From: Basidiobolus meristosporus CBS 931.73
Taxonomy: Eukaryota > Basidiobolomycota > Basidiobolomycetes > Basidiobolales > Basidiobolaceae
NCBI GenBank assembly: GCA_002104905.1
Contig: MCFE01000173.1
Location: 1 to 64,000, forward strand
Reading direction: 5' to 3'
DNA: 64,000 nucleotides
The notes below the pieces were generated by a model. It saw nothing but the letters and a program-made list of their open reading frames with translations. It was not told the origin of the DNA and did no database searches. Position 1 is the first letter of the stretch. Every line of letters begins with the position of its first letter. The translations under genes and the position numbers were made by a program. Positions 23,484 to 34,609 of the stretch are shown piece by piece.

Positions 23484-25716
23484 ATGGACAAGACTACTTT
23501 GACTCAATGCTGTAAGAGAAGAGAAAAAAGACCATGTGGCTATTGTGGCAAGCCTCTCAGTCATGAAGCACGCAGGCAGCATAGGAAGTATTACAAGGAT
23601 CACCGCCAGTGTTTTGCCACCCAAGTCATATTTGACCATTCATCAGTCACTACTGTACCATATTATCTTGCCGGCCAGTTGATACTTCTATATTAGCACC
23701 TGGCCATCTTTGTCACCTTGTGCAAACTGAGTCAGGTGAGTTTGTGATGCCTTTAGGCTCACCTCAGCCTTCTGAATATGGCACGCAGAGTGATAGCTCT
23801 GACAAAGAAGGTTCACTGATGGATTTTGAGCCTATCTCCCCTAACAACAGTACCACATATGAGCCTGGTCAAATCCCTATATGCAATGAGACAACACCTG
23901 TTGAGACAAATGCCAAGGATACTTTGTGGAGCCAAGTGAGCCCAGTAATCCATCTACTGGTGAATGATGTGATGTTGTGGCTAGAGAAGTGGCATGTTTC
24001 CACTAATATCAGTAATGGGGGCTTTGAGGATTTATTACTACTTCTAGCCAAAATCATACCGGGATGCAACTTACCATGTGCATAGTACAAGTGGACAACC
24101 GTCATGTGGCTGGCAACATATGATCCAGAGACTGTCCTGATTCCAGCATGTGTTAACAGTTGCATGGCATTCACATCCAAAAATGCTACCATTGCAACGT
24201 GTCCAAATTGTCAGGAATCCACCACCATTGAGGGAAAACATTGTTCACACTCCGGATATATTCCGGTCATACCCTGTCTGAGGAAGCTGATGCAGTCCGA
24301 CAAATATTGCAAAGCTATACAGTACCACACTCAGTATCAATCAAGCGCAAACATATCCAATATATTTGATGGCAAACATTACAAACAGCTAAGAAGCAAG
24401 GGCTACTTTGAAGGTATGTATGACCATGCCTTTGCTTTAGCACTTGATGGATTCTCATTAAACAAGTACTCTACCAGCAAATCATGCTGGCCTCTGATTC
24501 TCATCAATCTGAATCTGGCACCTGTCTTATGGTATCAGAGCAATAATCTGATGGTAGTCTCACTGGTATATGGGCCTATATCACCATCCAACCTGGATAG
24601 CTACCTGTATCCATTGCTGAATGAATTTTGTATGCTTTCCAGCAGGATAATGGTGAATGGCCGTCATGTAAAAGCACATATTATTATCTGCATTGGAGAT
24701 ACCCCAGCCATCAGCAAGATAGCAGGTTTTTCCGGGCACAATGGACAGTATTGCTGTCCAATGTGTGAGATCCAGGGGATATACTCCATAACTCACACAC
24801 GTTATTATTACCCAAACACCAGCACTAAGAACATCATCTCTCCACAGAGAGAACATACAGAAGTAAGCATGCAATTGCAGCAAGGTTGGCAAGCTATAAG
24901 TCATTGGCCAGAATATGGAATCAATCAGAAACTGGAGATACTTAAGATAGAGGGTATCTGTTGGAGCAAAAGCTTTCCACTGGGAGCAATGCATTTGCTT
25001 TTCAACAATATCCCTATACTGATGACCAAGTTGTATATGGGCATTTCAAGCTAAATGAGCCCTTCAAGATACCAAAGAAATTTGAAACAATTGGCAAGAT
25101 TTTACAGAGTATCCGCTACCCTAAGTACTTCTTGTGGGCCCCAATTAATATTCATACGCATATGCAACAATACAAATGCAAAGACTGGATGAACTGGATA
25201 TGTATTTATTCAAGTGGTGTTCTGAAGCCATTCCTACCAAGAGTACATTGGAAGCATTGGGAGTCATATGTGGACATTGTAGGAATATTTATCCAGAAGC
25301 GGATCACCAATGCCAACTTGACGCATCTACAGCTGTTGTGTGAGGAGTTTGTGACGGGATTTGAGCAGCTATACTACAAACATAAAGCTGAACGTGTAGA
25401 TCTCTGCCACTACTGTATCCATTCTCTACTCCATCTTACACGGTGTGTGGAGAATATTGGGCCTTGCTTCACCTTTTGGGAGTTTCCTATGGAGCGGATG
25501 TGTGGGGAGATAGGAAGACAAGTCAAGTCGCAGGTACTGCCATATCTCAATCTCATCAAGAATATTACCTTCAAGTCCGTCATGGATGTGATGAGTTGGC
25601 ATGTGGAGGACAGCCAGAAAGAGTTGGAAAATACTGAGGACAAATGTGCACATGGAGACACCTATGCTTATGGCATTAAGAAGCTAAGCAGCCCCAATGT
25701 GTGGGTAATCAGTTAA
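23484..25716 (+). pseudogene. Plavaka-type transposase, copy 1 (broken)
   Basis: Cut-and-paste transposase of the Plavaka group. N-terminal zinc-finger-like module CGYCGKPLSHEARRQHRKYY...C, then a variable acidic region, then the catalytic part: LALDGFSLNKYSTSKSCWPL, a 'SNLDSYLYPLLNEF' block, IICIGDTPAISKIAGFSGHN, the CCPMCEIQG cysteine pair, then SFPLGAMHLLFNN. The C-terminal block is CHYCIHSLLHL...GPCFTFWEFPMERMCGEI, typical of the group. Breaks: a TAG near 23,694, a TAG at 24,083-24,085 where copy 2 has TGG, and a one-base loss in a G run at 25,039-25,041. Length across the breaks is about 740 codons. A third plus frame at 25,781-26,098 probably belongs to the C-terminal end after a possible intron. 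Confidence 0.8.
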
Positions 25717-26651
25717 GTAATGCAAAGTTGGGTTGGGTGCAACAAGCAACTAATTTTTATCAGGAAAACTCCACCAAGATATGCCGGATTTCTCATGGTC
25801 ACAAGCCAACTTCTACACCATTCAATACAGAATTCACACAAACAAAAGCCAGAGCGCACCAATAAGGGGGACTAGAATCCAGCAGGGAGAAGGAATATAT
25901 TGGCTAAATACCAAGAAGTTCTTTGCCAATATTCAGAGGGTATTCATGGCAGAAGTGGCAACAACCAAGCATATGTTTGCAAGATGTATATGCTACCAGC
26001 AGTACAAGGTATATAGTAACTTTGCAAGTATCACAATAAAAAGCCGTAAAGTTGAGGTGATAGAAGTATGTCATTGTGGCAGGTGTGTGCATTTGTAGAG
26101 GTTAGTAAGCAGGAGGCCATAGTTTTTTTTGATTCAAACTACATGTGGAATACCCAAGGTAGTGGTGGGTAAGCAAATAAAGAAAGGTGATTCTACAGTG
26201 GAATATATGAATTGCACAAGGGGAGGTAGAAAAGGGAAATACCATTTGGTAAATTGGTATGGTAGCATTATACATAACCAGCAGCAGGCTGTCATACTGC
26301 CGTGAAAAAAGCCATCAGAGTCTTGCTGTGGGGCCGTCAAAATACTGTCAAGTTTCTTGCCATATAAGGCAATTGGAAGTCCTGGCCAACTGGATCCACT
26401 TAAAATAGTAATAGAGCGCTGAAAGACCGCAACAATAACATGCAAATATTGTCACAGCATTGATCAAAAATTGTCAAGTTTTATCCCTTTATTTGGCTGA
26501 AAAATTTGCAAAACACCGTCATGATCTTGCTATAAGATCATCAGGAGGGTCACTAATTCTAAGCTGCTGTTATTATGACAGTCTCTGAACAGGATCTTGA
26601 CGGATGATCCTGATTGGATCCAACCGTGGGACCAAGTTATTTTTCATAGGG

Positions 26652-26998
26652 TTATGAAAACAGCTATTTCTTGTTTGCAATTCTACTTGGCTATGATAAG
26701 ATTCAGTCTGTGGTAGGTTTACAGTATTAATTGGCATAAACCACAGCTTTTTTCTTAGGCTTCCCTGTCTCTGGCTTGGGTAGACTATTTTCCCTTGGCC
26801 TTATCCTTTATCACTGGCAGGTCTTTCACTGCAACTTTGTCCAAGTGCTTCTTGTATTGAACTACATTTCTCCTTGATATATACTGCTCCAATGTATCTG
26901 TATTGGCCTGATTGTCTCTTGCTGTCTCTCTGTAGGCAGCCTGTTGCTTTTTTTTCCGCTTGTTTTGAGCTCTCAGCCCATGCTGAGACAGACTCCTT
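26652..26998 (-). pseudogene. Plavaka-like accessory gene remnant, right of insertion
   Basis: Continuation of the element interrupted at 22,466. The minus strand reads a Lys/Arg/Gln-rich tail (NKRKKKQQAAYRETARDN), related to the basic tails at 20,699-21,070 and 50,235-50,588. It stops at 26,998, where the LTR of the minus-strand Gypsy element begins (TGTTATATCC). Confidence 0.55.
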
Positions 26999-28024
26999 GT
27001 TATATCCAAGAATAGAGTGTAATAGAACTCTTTGTTGTAAAAATTTGTATTTCCACCTAAATATTCACCTAACTTAGTCACTTAGATCATCACCTTCAAG
27101 CCCTAGAGAAAACTGACCAAAATTCCTTGTTGGGATTTACTTAGAATATTTTCACCAAAATACCATGTACCCAGAACATGAAAATTCTCAAAGTTGTCTA
27201 AACAGCCCCAAACTTTGCACACATGTTCTTGAGACCTTCCTTTACCTATTCTACATGCTTGCTATGCCAAGACCAGGTAAAAAGACTTGTTCCATTGTAC
27301 TGTGCCAGGGTGCGTGGCGCAATCCGCGGTTGTAAAGAACAATTGGGCACAATATTATAGCTACCAAAAGGCAGGATTGTTCTTGGACAATTTTGCACTA
27401 TGCCGGACAATCTTGCACACTATGGCACAATCTGACACAATGAGGTTGGCACGGATGATTGTGCCAACTTGTAATGTTTGCGTCACATGCGCAATTGGAT
27501 ACCACTATTATGGCAGGTAAAATCCGGTATTTGGATATGTTTCTTTAATGTAAATGGAAATAAATGTGTATCACACAATAAATTACACTGATACTTACCA
27601 TTTTGGTTACCCTCACTCCAATTGGACGGTATCTCAGTGGTTAATTGGTCCAAAAGTATCCTGAAGCTGGCAGCCCCCAATTGGCTCATTGACTACTGAA
27701 AAAGCTACCTGATTTGCCATCAATTATATCATTTTGCCCATTGAGCAAGTAAATCCCTGATACTAGTGATTGGACAAGGTGTCATAGCTAGAACTCAAGC
27801 AATCATGTAGGTGCAAAACAGATCCAATAGCTGCACTGGTATTACGGATGACATTTATATATGCAGTGTGTTTATTTATAGGGGTTCTGTCTCAAATGTG
27901 AGACAGCCTTGATATTACTTATATCAGAAATTTGATGATCACTGATATGCAATGGCTTGATTTGGATTGCAAAAAAAAGGGTTATTGGGATCATTACAAA
28001 TATGAGCCAAACAAAGCAATCACA

Positions 28025-29272
28025 TCATCTTCTCCTGGGTTTTTTTCTCACAGGGATTACTACTGAAGCATTTGGTAGTGAATCACTTTGCACACCTACA
28101 CTACTTCCTGGCTGACTATCATCTTGGCTACTTGTGTATTTGTAGTCAGTATTTTGCCTCCTAGTTGATGAGCGCAATGCTGCAGCTTGGCCGCGCTGAA
28201 TTGCTCCAACTGAGCCAACTGAATTGGCCTGTAGTGCCATGTGCTGACGTGTTCTTTTACTTGCTAAGGGCTCTGGTGGTTGAGGCACTTCATGTTGGTC
28301 ATCATCAGTCAGTTCACCAGAAGTAACTCACTGATGGTCAGGCAAAACAGCACATGCAGGCGCGCCTTGATGCGTTGAGATGGCCCTTGGCTGAATTTGA
28401 TGTGATGCTGCATGTTGACGCAACTTGGTCCGCTCCAATGGACTTGTGTCTAAATGAGCAGTTTGGCAAGTTCTTGTAGTTTTGCAATGAAGCACACGCA
28501 TTGACCCGACGCACGTTGACTCAATGCAGGGCGTTCTGGTAAAGGGTGTTGGCGTAGTCTGGACTGACGTACGCTGGCGCGCTGTGGTTGCAAGAGATGG
28601 TAGGGAATCCAGCATGGCGTGCTGGCGCAATCTGGATGATGTTGCTTGTAGTCTGTATTCTTCCTCCTGAAGCTCACCATCTGATTCCTCAAGGTATTCA
28701 CTTACCCTCTGTCTGATACTTTGGAGCTGTTGCCTGGATGAGTCCTGTGTATATTGCTCTTGGAAGCCACTTAGCTCTACTAATATATCACATAGTACAT
28801 TAGTCATTTGAGGCAAAAACTCATTCAAAATCCCTTTGGTTCCCAAAGTTGAGGCACAAACAAACATGTCTGGCCCGTACTCTGCAAATTGCATGCAAAA
28901 TTGTTCCCGCGCAGCTTCTTTGTCATATCCCCTCACTCGCAGCTCATTCTTGATTTCAATACTTGTCTTGTTATATATCTTTTTACATACATTGGCTGGC
29001 ATCTTGATGTAGAACTCATGCCACAGCTTTCTGCTCAAATTCTTCCATCTTTGTCAACTCTCTGAGGTATCTAGTTCTGCTAGATTAATCAGTAGTGCCC
29101 AAATATCTGTATGAAGGCTCATCATAGACACTTGGGCCATACTAAAATCATTTGGCAAGAACTCAAACGGATCCAACATCGACTTTTCCGGTTGGGACCA
29201 CGCTTGTGAGCTGGGGGATGGGTTTTGTCTGGGTTGTACTAAAGATGAGTTGAGGCTTGGTATGGGGACCAT
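28025..29272 (-). pseudogene. Harbinger second gene (accessory protein)
   Basis: Minus-strand frames 29,272-29,054, 29,038-28,328 and 28,288-28,025 follow one another with stops or shifts between them. The best part reads SRKLWHEFYIKMPANVCKKI, then a helical region up to LSGFQEQYTQDSS, then a Gln/Thr/Arg-rich tail. In PIF-Harbinger the second gene is often Myb/SANT-like and helps nuclear import; I cannot see a clear Myb domain here, so the label rests on position. Decayed relatives lie near 60,280-60,600. Confidence 0.5.
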
Positions 29273-29631
29273 AGCAACGGATTTGGATACTTATACAGCA
29301 GTATATTGGCATCAACCTGGTCTTATATGAAATATATATGAAAACTAATGTGATTGTTGAATTTTCCATATATTATGCATGATGCATGTTGGATTGCGTT
29401 GACACGGATCAGATCACATCAATTGCAGATTTCCTATTTGATTATAGACCTATGATTAAAGCATCAATAAAAGTACCAAGGCATTGTTTGCGGATGATTT
29501 TTGCAACATAATGATGGGATACATGGCAATTGATGGAGATTTAGCCATAATGTATTAAAAATCTGATATATAACGCATATTGTGCTGAATCAAGTCAAAC
29601 CACCTCCATACAATCATCCACCAATTTTAAT

Positions 29632-30516
29632 ATGACTTACTCATCTGAATTGTCTTTTCTCATCAATCCCATCACTACCACTGGATTTCCTTTTGACATA
29701 CTAGAGGAGATATATTCCAAGTACTGTGGACCATCAACCCCAATCTACTCAAGGAGATCCCTTGTTAAGCTTCTCTGCTATTACAAGAACTATTGCCCTA
29801 CAAGGTTTCATCCCACCATCCATGGCAACAAAAGTCCTAGAAGCTTTCATTCCCAGCTGACAGCAATAGAGAACCACCTTGCAGATGGTATGAATGACTT
29901 AGAGCAAGCTTGGAATACTAGGTTCAGAAGCTCCAATAGACTTCCATATCCCAGAGTGTTCAGCAACAGGTTCCATATCAGGAGTATTTTGGATACCTTC
30001 CCAGTGAGGATTAACAGACCTTCTAGAGGGCAGAGGCACTCTTATTCTGGAAAGTAAAAGGCACACTGTGTGAAGTTTCAAGCACTGTCTGACATTGAGG
30101 GTAACATCATCTAGTTTAGTGGGCCATTTGCTGGAAGTAGGCATGACAAAGCACTCTGGGTAGAGAATCATCCTGAATCCAGTAGAGGGAAGAAATGTAT
30201 GGCAGACTTAGCTTATATAGGAGAGGATAGTCAGAGATTAGGATGTATTACAGCTTATAGGAAGCCAAGGAATGGTGTGCTTAGCAGGAAGCAGAAGCTC
30301 TACAATGAGATATTTAATCATTTCAGAGTGAGGGTAGAGCACACATTTGGATATCTGAAGAGATTTGGCATATTGGCAGGTAAATACAGAGGAAAGTCAT
30401 ACATAGGAGAAAACAGCAGAATAGGTAAAATAGTTAAGATACTTATTAATGCACAGTATGTTCATACAAGAAGTCATCCACTGAGAGAAATGTGTCTGGA
30501 GCATTATGAAGAGTAA
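29632..30516 (+). pseudogene. Harbinger DDE transposase, copy 1 (one or two stops)
   Basis: Plus frame from ATG 29,632: PFDILEEIYSKYCG..., then LRYxxxxCPTRFHPTIHG-like positions, then LDTFPVRINRPSRGQRHSYS with the first catalytic Asp region, then ALSDIEGNII and FSGPFAGSRHDKALWVENHP with the next Asp, then the last block in 30,199-30,516, FNHFRVRVEHTFGYLKRFGI, with the catalytic Glu. Stops at 30,055-30,057 (TAA after SYSGK) and at about 30,112 (TAG where copy 2 has TGG) break the frame; otherwise it is about 295 codons. Copy 2 at 46,507-47,960 has Lys or Trp at these points. Confidence 0.8.
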
Positions 30517-31399
30517 ATAAAGCAAGGAAAGCACAATTCTGAGCAACATAAGTAAGATTGAGTAAAATTACCAGTAACTGTATCATACCACTGGCATCAT
30601 GGTAGAAACTATAGTGCCAGATAGTGCCAGATTGATCCGGCACCATAAACAGGCTGGCACTATGTGGCACTATCCAACGGAACAAGTCTAAAGTATAAAT
30701 ACTACTTTTACATTCAATAAATCATTAAGTGAAAACCACATGATCTACTTGTCCTCCCAATCACTTCTAATATCTCCAAGACTCTTACAACACTCTGGAA
30801 TGAATTAACTGAACCTAAGTGACAGCCAAGTACAGAATCTTAGAATTGTCAAGAATGACAGAAATATTAGCAGAGAAGTTCTAGTCCAGTTTTGGTCTTG
30901 TATATAGCTGAGGTTGGGCTATAGAGGCAACAGAGTTGGTTTGCTATGCAGGCTAGGCTTGGTGTTCTTGAGAGTGCCAGATATGATAGGCTTGGATAAA
31001 AGCTAGAACAGAATGTTGAATTCTTAATTTTGCTGAGACACAATCTGAATGTTGTGAAGAAACACACTAAACCAAAAGGTTCAGTTATTTTTATACATAC
31101 TTTTCTGATCAAGTTGAGTTAGTAAGTGCCAAGAGACTGGACTAATTGAATTTTGTTGGAATGTTGATAGGCGTATGAGATAAATGAAAAATTCCATGGT
31201 TAATCAGCTGATGTCTTGGCAACTGCTAAGTGGTTGGATAAGTCTCAGATGACAAATCACTTGGAAAGGCTTAGCAGATCAGTTGAGGATGTAATGACCA
31301 CATAAAATTGATCAGGTGTGACAGCTAAAAATAGATTTTGAGAAGTAATAAAATAAACTACAACCGGGATTAGTTATGTTTGGGTTAGGGAAAATCAGT

Positions 31400-32830
31400 T
31401 AGGGTACTAGATTTTGAATGGAGTGAAACTGGCTAAGTTTTAAATGTTGATGCACCACATCACTTCCTCCTGGGAGAGGAGTTTTCTGATACACTATGGG
31501 TTCCCCTGCGGCTCTAATACTGATTAATGATGGCAACCTCTTCAAAGTTGATGTAAGGTTCCAAGGTGTTGTGTTTGGCATCATAACCTTTTCACTTGAT
31601 TAAATGAAGGCAATTTGGTTCTTGTCCATCATGGTCAACAACTGCTTAAACTTCATTGGATTCCAAAGTAACTGGGTCTTGATATATAATCTTGAGTGAA
31701 AAAGGTCAAAAGTTTTTGGGTAGCAGTGCACCAGTTTTGTCCTGAAGTACACAGGATCCTCCAGTGGTACATCTGACAGCTTTGAATGGGCCTTCATATT
31801 TGGGGTCCAGTTTAGATTGTTGGATTGGATCTAGTGTTATGAACTATGACCCATCTGGGAAGCTGCTCTTCCTGTGTCTTGCCATGTATGTTGAAGTCCT
31901 CTTTTACTGTGAAGCCTTACTTCTGGCACTGATAGAAGGGTAGACAATGTTGGTAAGGTACTCAAGCCAGTTCTTTAGCTTGTCAGTATTCAGACTTGCT
32001 AACTCTGTATTCTGGTAGTCTCCAAAGTGGTTGTATCTTCTTCCAAACATCAAAGAAAATGGCATTGATCAATGTAGAACAACAATTTTGGTGTTAATGG
32101 CATACTGTTCAGTGGGAATGTACTTGCCCCAATTCTTCTCAACACCTTTGATAGATTTCCTGATGATGTGCACTGAGGTCTGAACATGTATTTCAGGAAG
32201 TCCATTAGCTTTTAGAAAATATGGAGTGATCAGATGGTGATCAATGGTGCTATTCTGGCAGAGGGCTTTGATCACATGCTTTACAAATTCTGATCCATTA
32301 TCTAATTGAATGACCTTGGGAATCCAAAAAGGCAGATGAGCTTGAATAATGCTTGTGCAATAATGGCAGCATACTTCCTTGGATAGCTTTGAGGAAGACA
32401 AAACATGTGCAGACATCAACAATTACAAAGAGTGAGAGAATACTATCATCACTAATGGTGAAAGGTCCAGCTAGATCAACTGCAATATGATCCATAGGAA
32501 GTCTTGCATGGATAGAACTCAAAGAACTCAAAGGTGAAATCCATGGCAACTGATATTGTGAAGTTGAAATTCTCTGCAAAACTTGACAAATTCTAGGCTG
32601 TCAGCTTGGATATATGGCTATTGATATCCTTCAGAGTGTAGCTTCTTTGTAAGTGTGTTAGCTCCAAAGTGGTCAAGCAAATGTCTCCGCTGTATCAGCA
32701 TTTTGCTTTCATTGGCATGTGGGATTTTCCAAGTTGCTGAATCCAGTTGAGGATTTATCTTGGAAGTTGTGGTGAGCTTACTGATTATGTCAGCAATCAC
32801 ATGTCCCTCCCAAGGTGAAGTTGGGAAAAG
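31400..32830 (-). pseudogene. Gypsy integrase region, copy A
   Basis: The minus strand shows integrase core pieces: HARLPMDHIAVDLAGPFTIS (first Asp), then IQLDNGSEFVKHVIKALCQN (second Asp), then NGLPEIHVQTSVHIIRKSIK, where the third acidic residue lies. Frames shift between 32,298 and 32,422. Upstream (32,618-32,800) is an H2C2-type linker with RRHLLDHFGANTLTKKLHSE. This copy is more broken than the one at 53,750-54,247. Confidence 0.7.
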
Positions 32831-33130
32831 TCTTGAAAGGTGGTCAGGCAGGTTATTGGGGATTCCTGGGCAATGGATAACTTAAGCCCCTAACCCAACA
32901 TTAGATGCATCTATAGCAACAACAAAGGTTTTAGTAAAGTCTGGGTAAGATAGGGTGGGTGCTTGTAGGTGCAATTGGCAGAGTGACTCAAATAATTGGT
33001 CATGAACCTTGTTCCAGGCTGAAGGGAGATCAGGACTCTAGCATAATGCATCCAAAGCGGCACTTAATGAGGACATGAGTGGAATGTGTTCCCTGAAATA
33101 GTATAATACTCCAAGATTATGTTGGATTTG

Positions 33131-33949
33131 CTTAGTGCTGTGGTGGTGTAGAGGTACTCCTGGGAGAAGCTACACAACTCAAGGTGTGTGAGGTGTCTGA
33201 TGGGTGCAATAACCACTGTGTCTAAACAGCTGGTGTCTTTGTCAATATGTCACTACGGTAAAAGCTCCGGCTTCTCTAGCTTTCTAGATGCTCTAAGTGT
33301 CTTCAAAGGCCTCTGTGTGTCTTGTGCACTACCCTGAAAAGCTCCTTAATGGCAAGTCGGAGTTGTAACTGTTAAAGGTAGGTGCAGTGATCAACTGCTA
33401 ATCAATAAGGGAGAAGTGTTACTGATAGAAGGGATGATTTATTGCTGAGGGATTGCTTTCCCCTAAATACTGTTCCTGATTGCCAAGTGATTACTAATAA
33501 CAAGATTCTAGAAGATTCTAGGCATCAGTGGAATTCCTGATAACATCACTATGAGCTAAAAATATGTCAAGAATGTCCTGGAAGGTTTTAAAAGGCATAG
33601 TACATCCAACCAATCAGGGATCAGCAGTCTGAGACCTGTGCAACATAGAAATACCACATATGGTATTGAAATGGTAGGGATGGTTACACAAACCTAGGTC
33701 ATGTCACATGGGTACTGATGCAAGTACTTACCTTATGTAGGTACATATACTGAGCACAAAGCTGAATAACATCTGGGATAATTAATGCTAAAAACTAATC
33801 AGGGTAAACATCATATGGGGATAATACTGATAATATGGGCAAAAGAAGAATGGGGTAATACTGACAAGATAAAATATGGATAAGTGTATCATAATGGCTA
33901 TATAAATAAACTTGTTGGTGGGAGGTATATTTACCCTACCACAGCGCCA
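33131..33949 (+). repeat. Solo LTR, 0.8-1 kb family
   Basis: An insertion of about 819 bases in the Gypsy copy relative to 59,760, starting TGTGGTGGTG and ending CTACCACA. It has TATATAAATAAA near the right end (about 33,900). The reverse complement of 37,174-38,220 is a relative. Target duplication is unclear (GTGC / GCGC). Confidence 0.55.
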
Positions 33950-33985
33950 GTGGGTCTTGGCCATTCAGGAATATTGACCAGTTTG

Positions 33986-34335
33986 TGTTGTAAAAATTTG
34001 TATTTCCACCTAAATATTTACCTAACTTAGTCACTTAGATCATCACCTTCAAATCCTAGAGAATACTGACCAAAATCCCTTGTTGAGATTTACTTAGAAT
34101 ATTTTCACCAAAATACCAGGTACCCAGAACATGAAAATTCTCAAAGTTGTCCAAACAGCCCCAAACATTGCACACATGTTCTTGGGACCTTCCTTAACCT
34201 ATTCTACATGCTTGCTATGCCAAGACCAGGTAAAAGTATATATACTACTTTTACATTCAATAAATCATTAAGTGAAAGCCACATAATCTACTTGTCCTCC
34301 CAATCACTTCCAATATCTCCAAGACTCTTACAACA
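33986..34335 (+). repeat. Solo LTR, 350-base family
   Basis: TGTTGTAA...TTACAACA, 350 bases, with GTATATATAC near 34,233 and an AATAAA signal near 34,258. Flanks are GTTTG and GCTTG (4 of 5 match). The uninterrupted sequence at 59,795-59,815 (GACCAGTCTGAAAGG) is the empty site. It interrupts Gypsy pol. Confidence 0.85.
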
Positions 34336-34608
34336 GCTTGAAGGGTCAAGCTGGTGAACATCTGGTGTGACTATGAATCCAAGTAGATTGATTTTGAGGT
34401 GAGCAAAGCTGCACTTTTTGGCATTAGGAAGCAATCCAGCGGCTGTCAGTCTATTTTTTACATCATTGACATGAGTTGCATGATCATGACAGTTGGTGGA
34501 ACATATGATGATGTCACCAACAAATAATAAGGCATATGGTGCATTCTTGAGTATTATAGTCATGACTCTCTGGAACTTGCTGGTAAGTGTCTTTAGGCCA
34601 AAGGGAGC
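34288..34608 (-). pseudogene. Gypsy reverse transcriptase fragment, copy A
   Basis: From about 34,608 down to 34,336 the minus strand reads PFGLKTL-like codons, then FQRVMTIILKNAPYALLFVGD and LGFIVTPDVHQLDPS. This is the palm and thumb of a Ty3/Gypsy reverse transcriptase. The active-site box reads FVGD instead of FVDD, so one catalytic Asp is lost. Both ends are cut by inserted LTRs, and codons below 34,336 belong to the LTR. Confidence 0.75.
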
Positions 34609-34609
34609 T

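Larger units (their letters stand above)
22467..26651 (+). mobile_element. Plavaka-like DNA transposon, copy 1 (complete ends)
   Basis: A 4,185-base element bounded by the inverted repeats CCCTATGAAAAAT...ATTTTTCATAGGG and flanked by a direct TTAT on both sides. The empty-site relative near 50,116-50,130 reads straight across the junction. It carries a transposase gene on plus (23,484-25,716) and an accessory gene on minus (22,773-23,261), divergent from a shared promoter region of about 220 bases. The family assignment rests on the transposase. Left of 22,815 an internal deletion joins the end sequence to the accessory gene, so this copy has lost the accessory C-terminal half. Confidence 0.8.
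27283..30689 (+). mobile_element. PIF-Harbinger DNA transposon, copy 1
   Basis: A 3,407-base element with terminal inverted repeats AGACTTGTTCC...GGAACAAGTCT and a 3-base duplication AAA, as expected of PIF-Harbinger. It sits inside an LTR whose intact sister reads GGTAAAAGTATA at the same point. It carries a DDE transposase on plus (29,632-30,516) and a second, convergent gene on minus (28,025-29,272), the usual two-gene plan. Both ends hold clusters of TGGCAC / GTGCCA motifs (about 27,300-27,460 and 30,610-30,675). Confidence 0.85.
27033..30792 (+). repeat. 350-base LTR, interrupted by a Harbinger element
   Basis: Left part 27,033-27,282 (starts TGTTGTAA) and right part 30,690-30,792 (ends TTACAACA). 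Removing the Harbinger element and its 3-base duplication leaves 350 bases, the same length as the solo LTR at 33,986. Flanks CTCTT and CTCTG resemble a 5-base target duplication. The related sequence near 52,520-52,540 (ACTCTTGAATG) is the empty site. Confidence 0.85.

Noticed and set aside
32069-34563. Minus-strand pol frames considered as a domesticated host gene
   Set aside because: They contain stops, frameshifts, three LTR insertions and a lost catalytic Asp; this is decay, not domestication.
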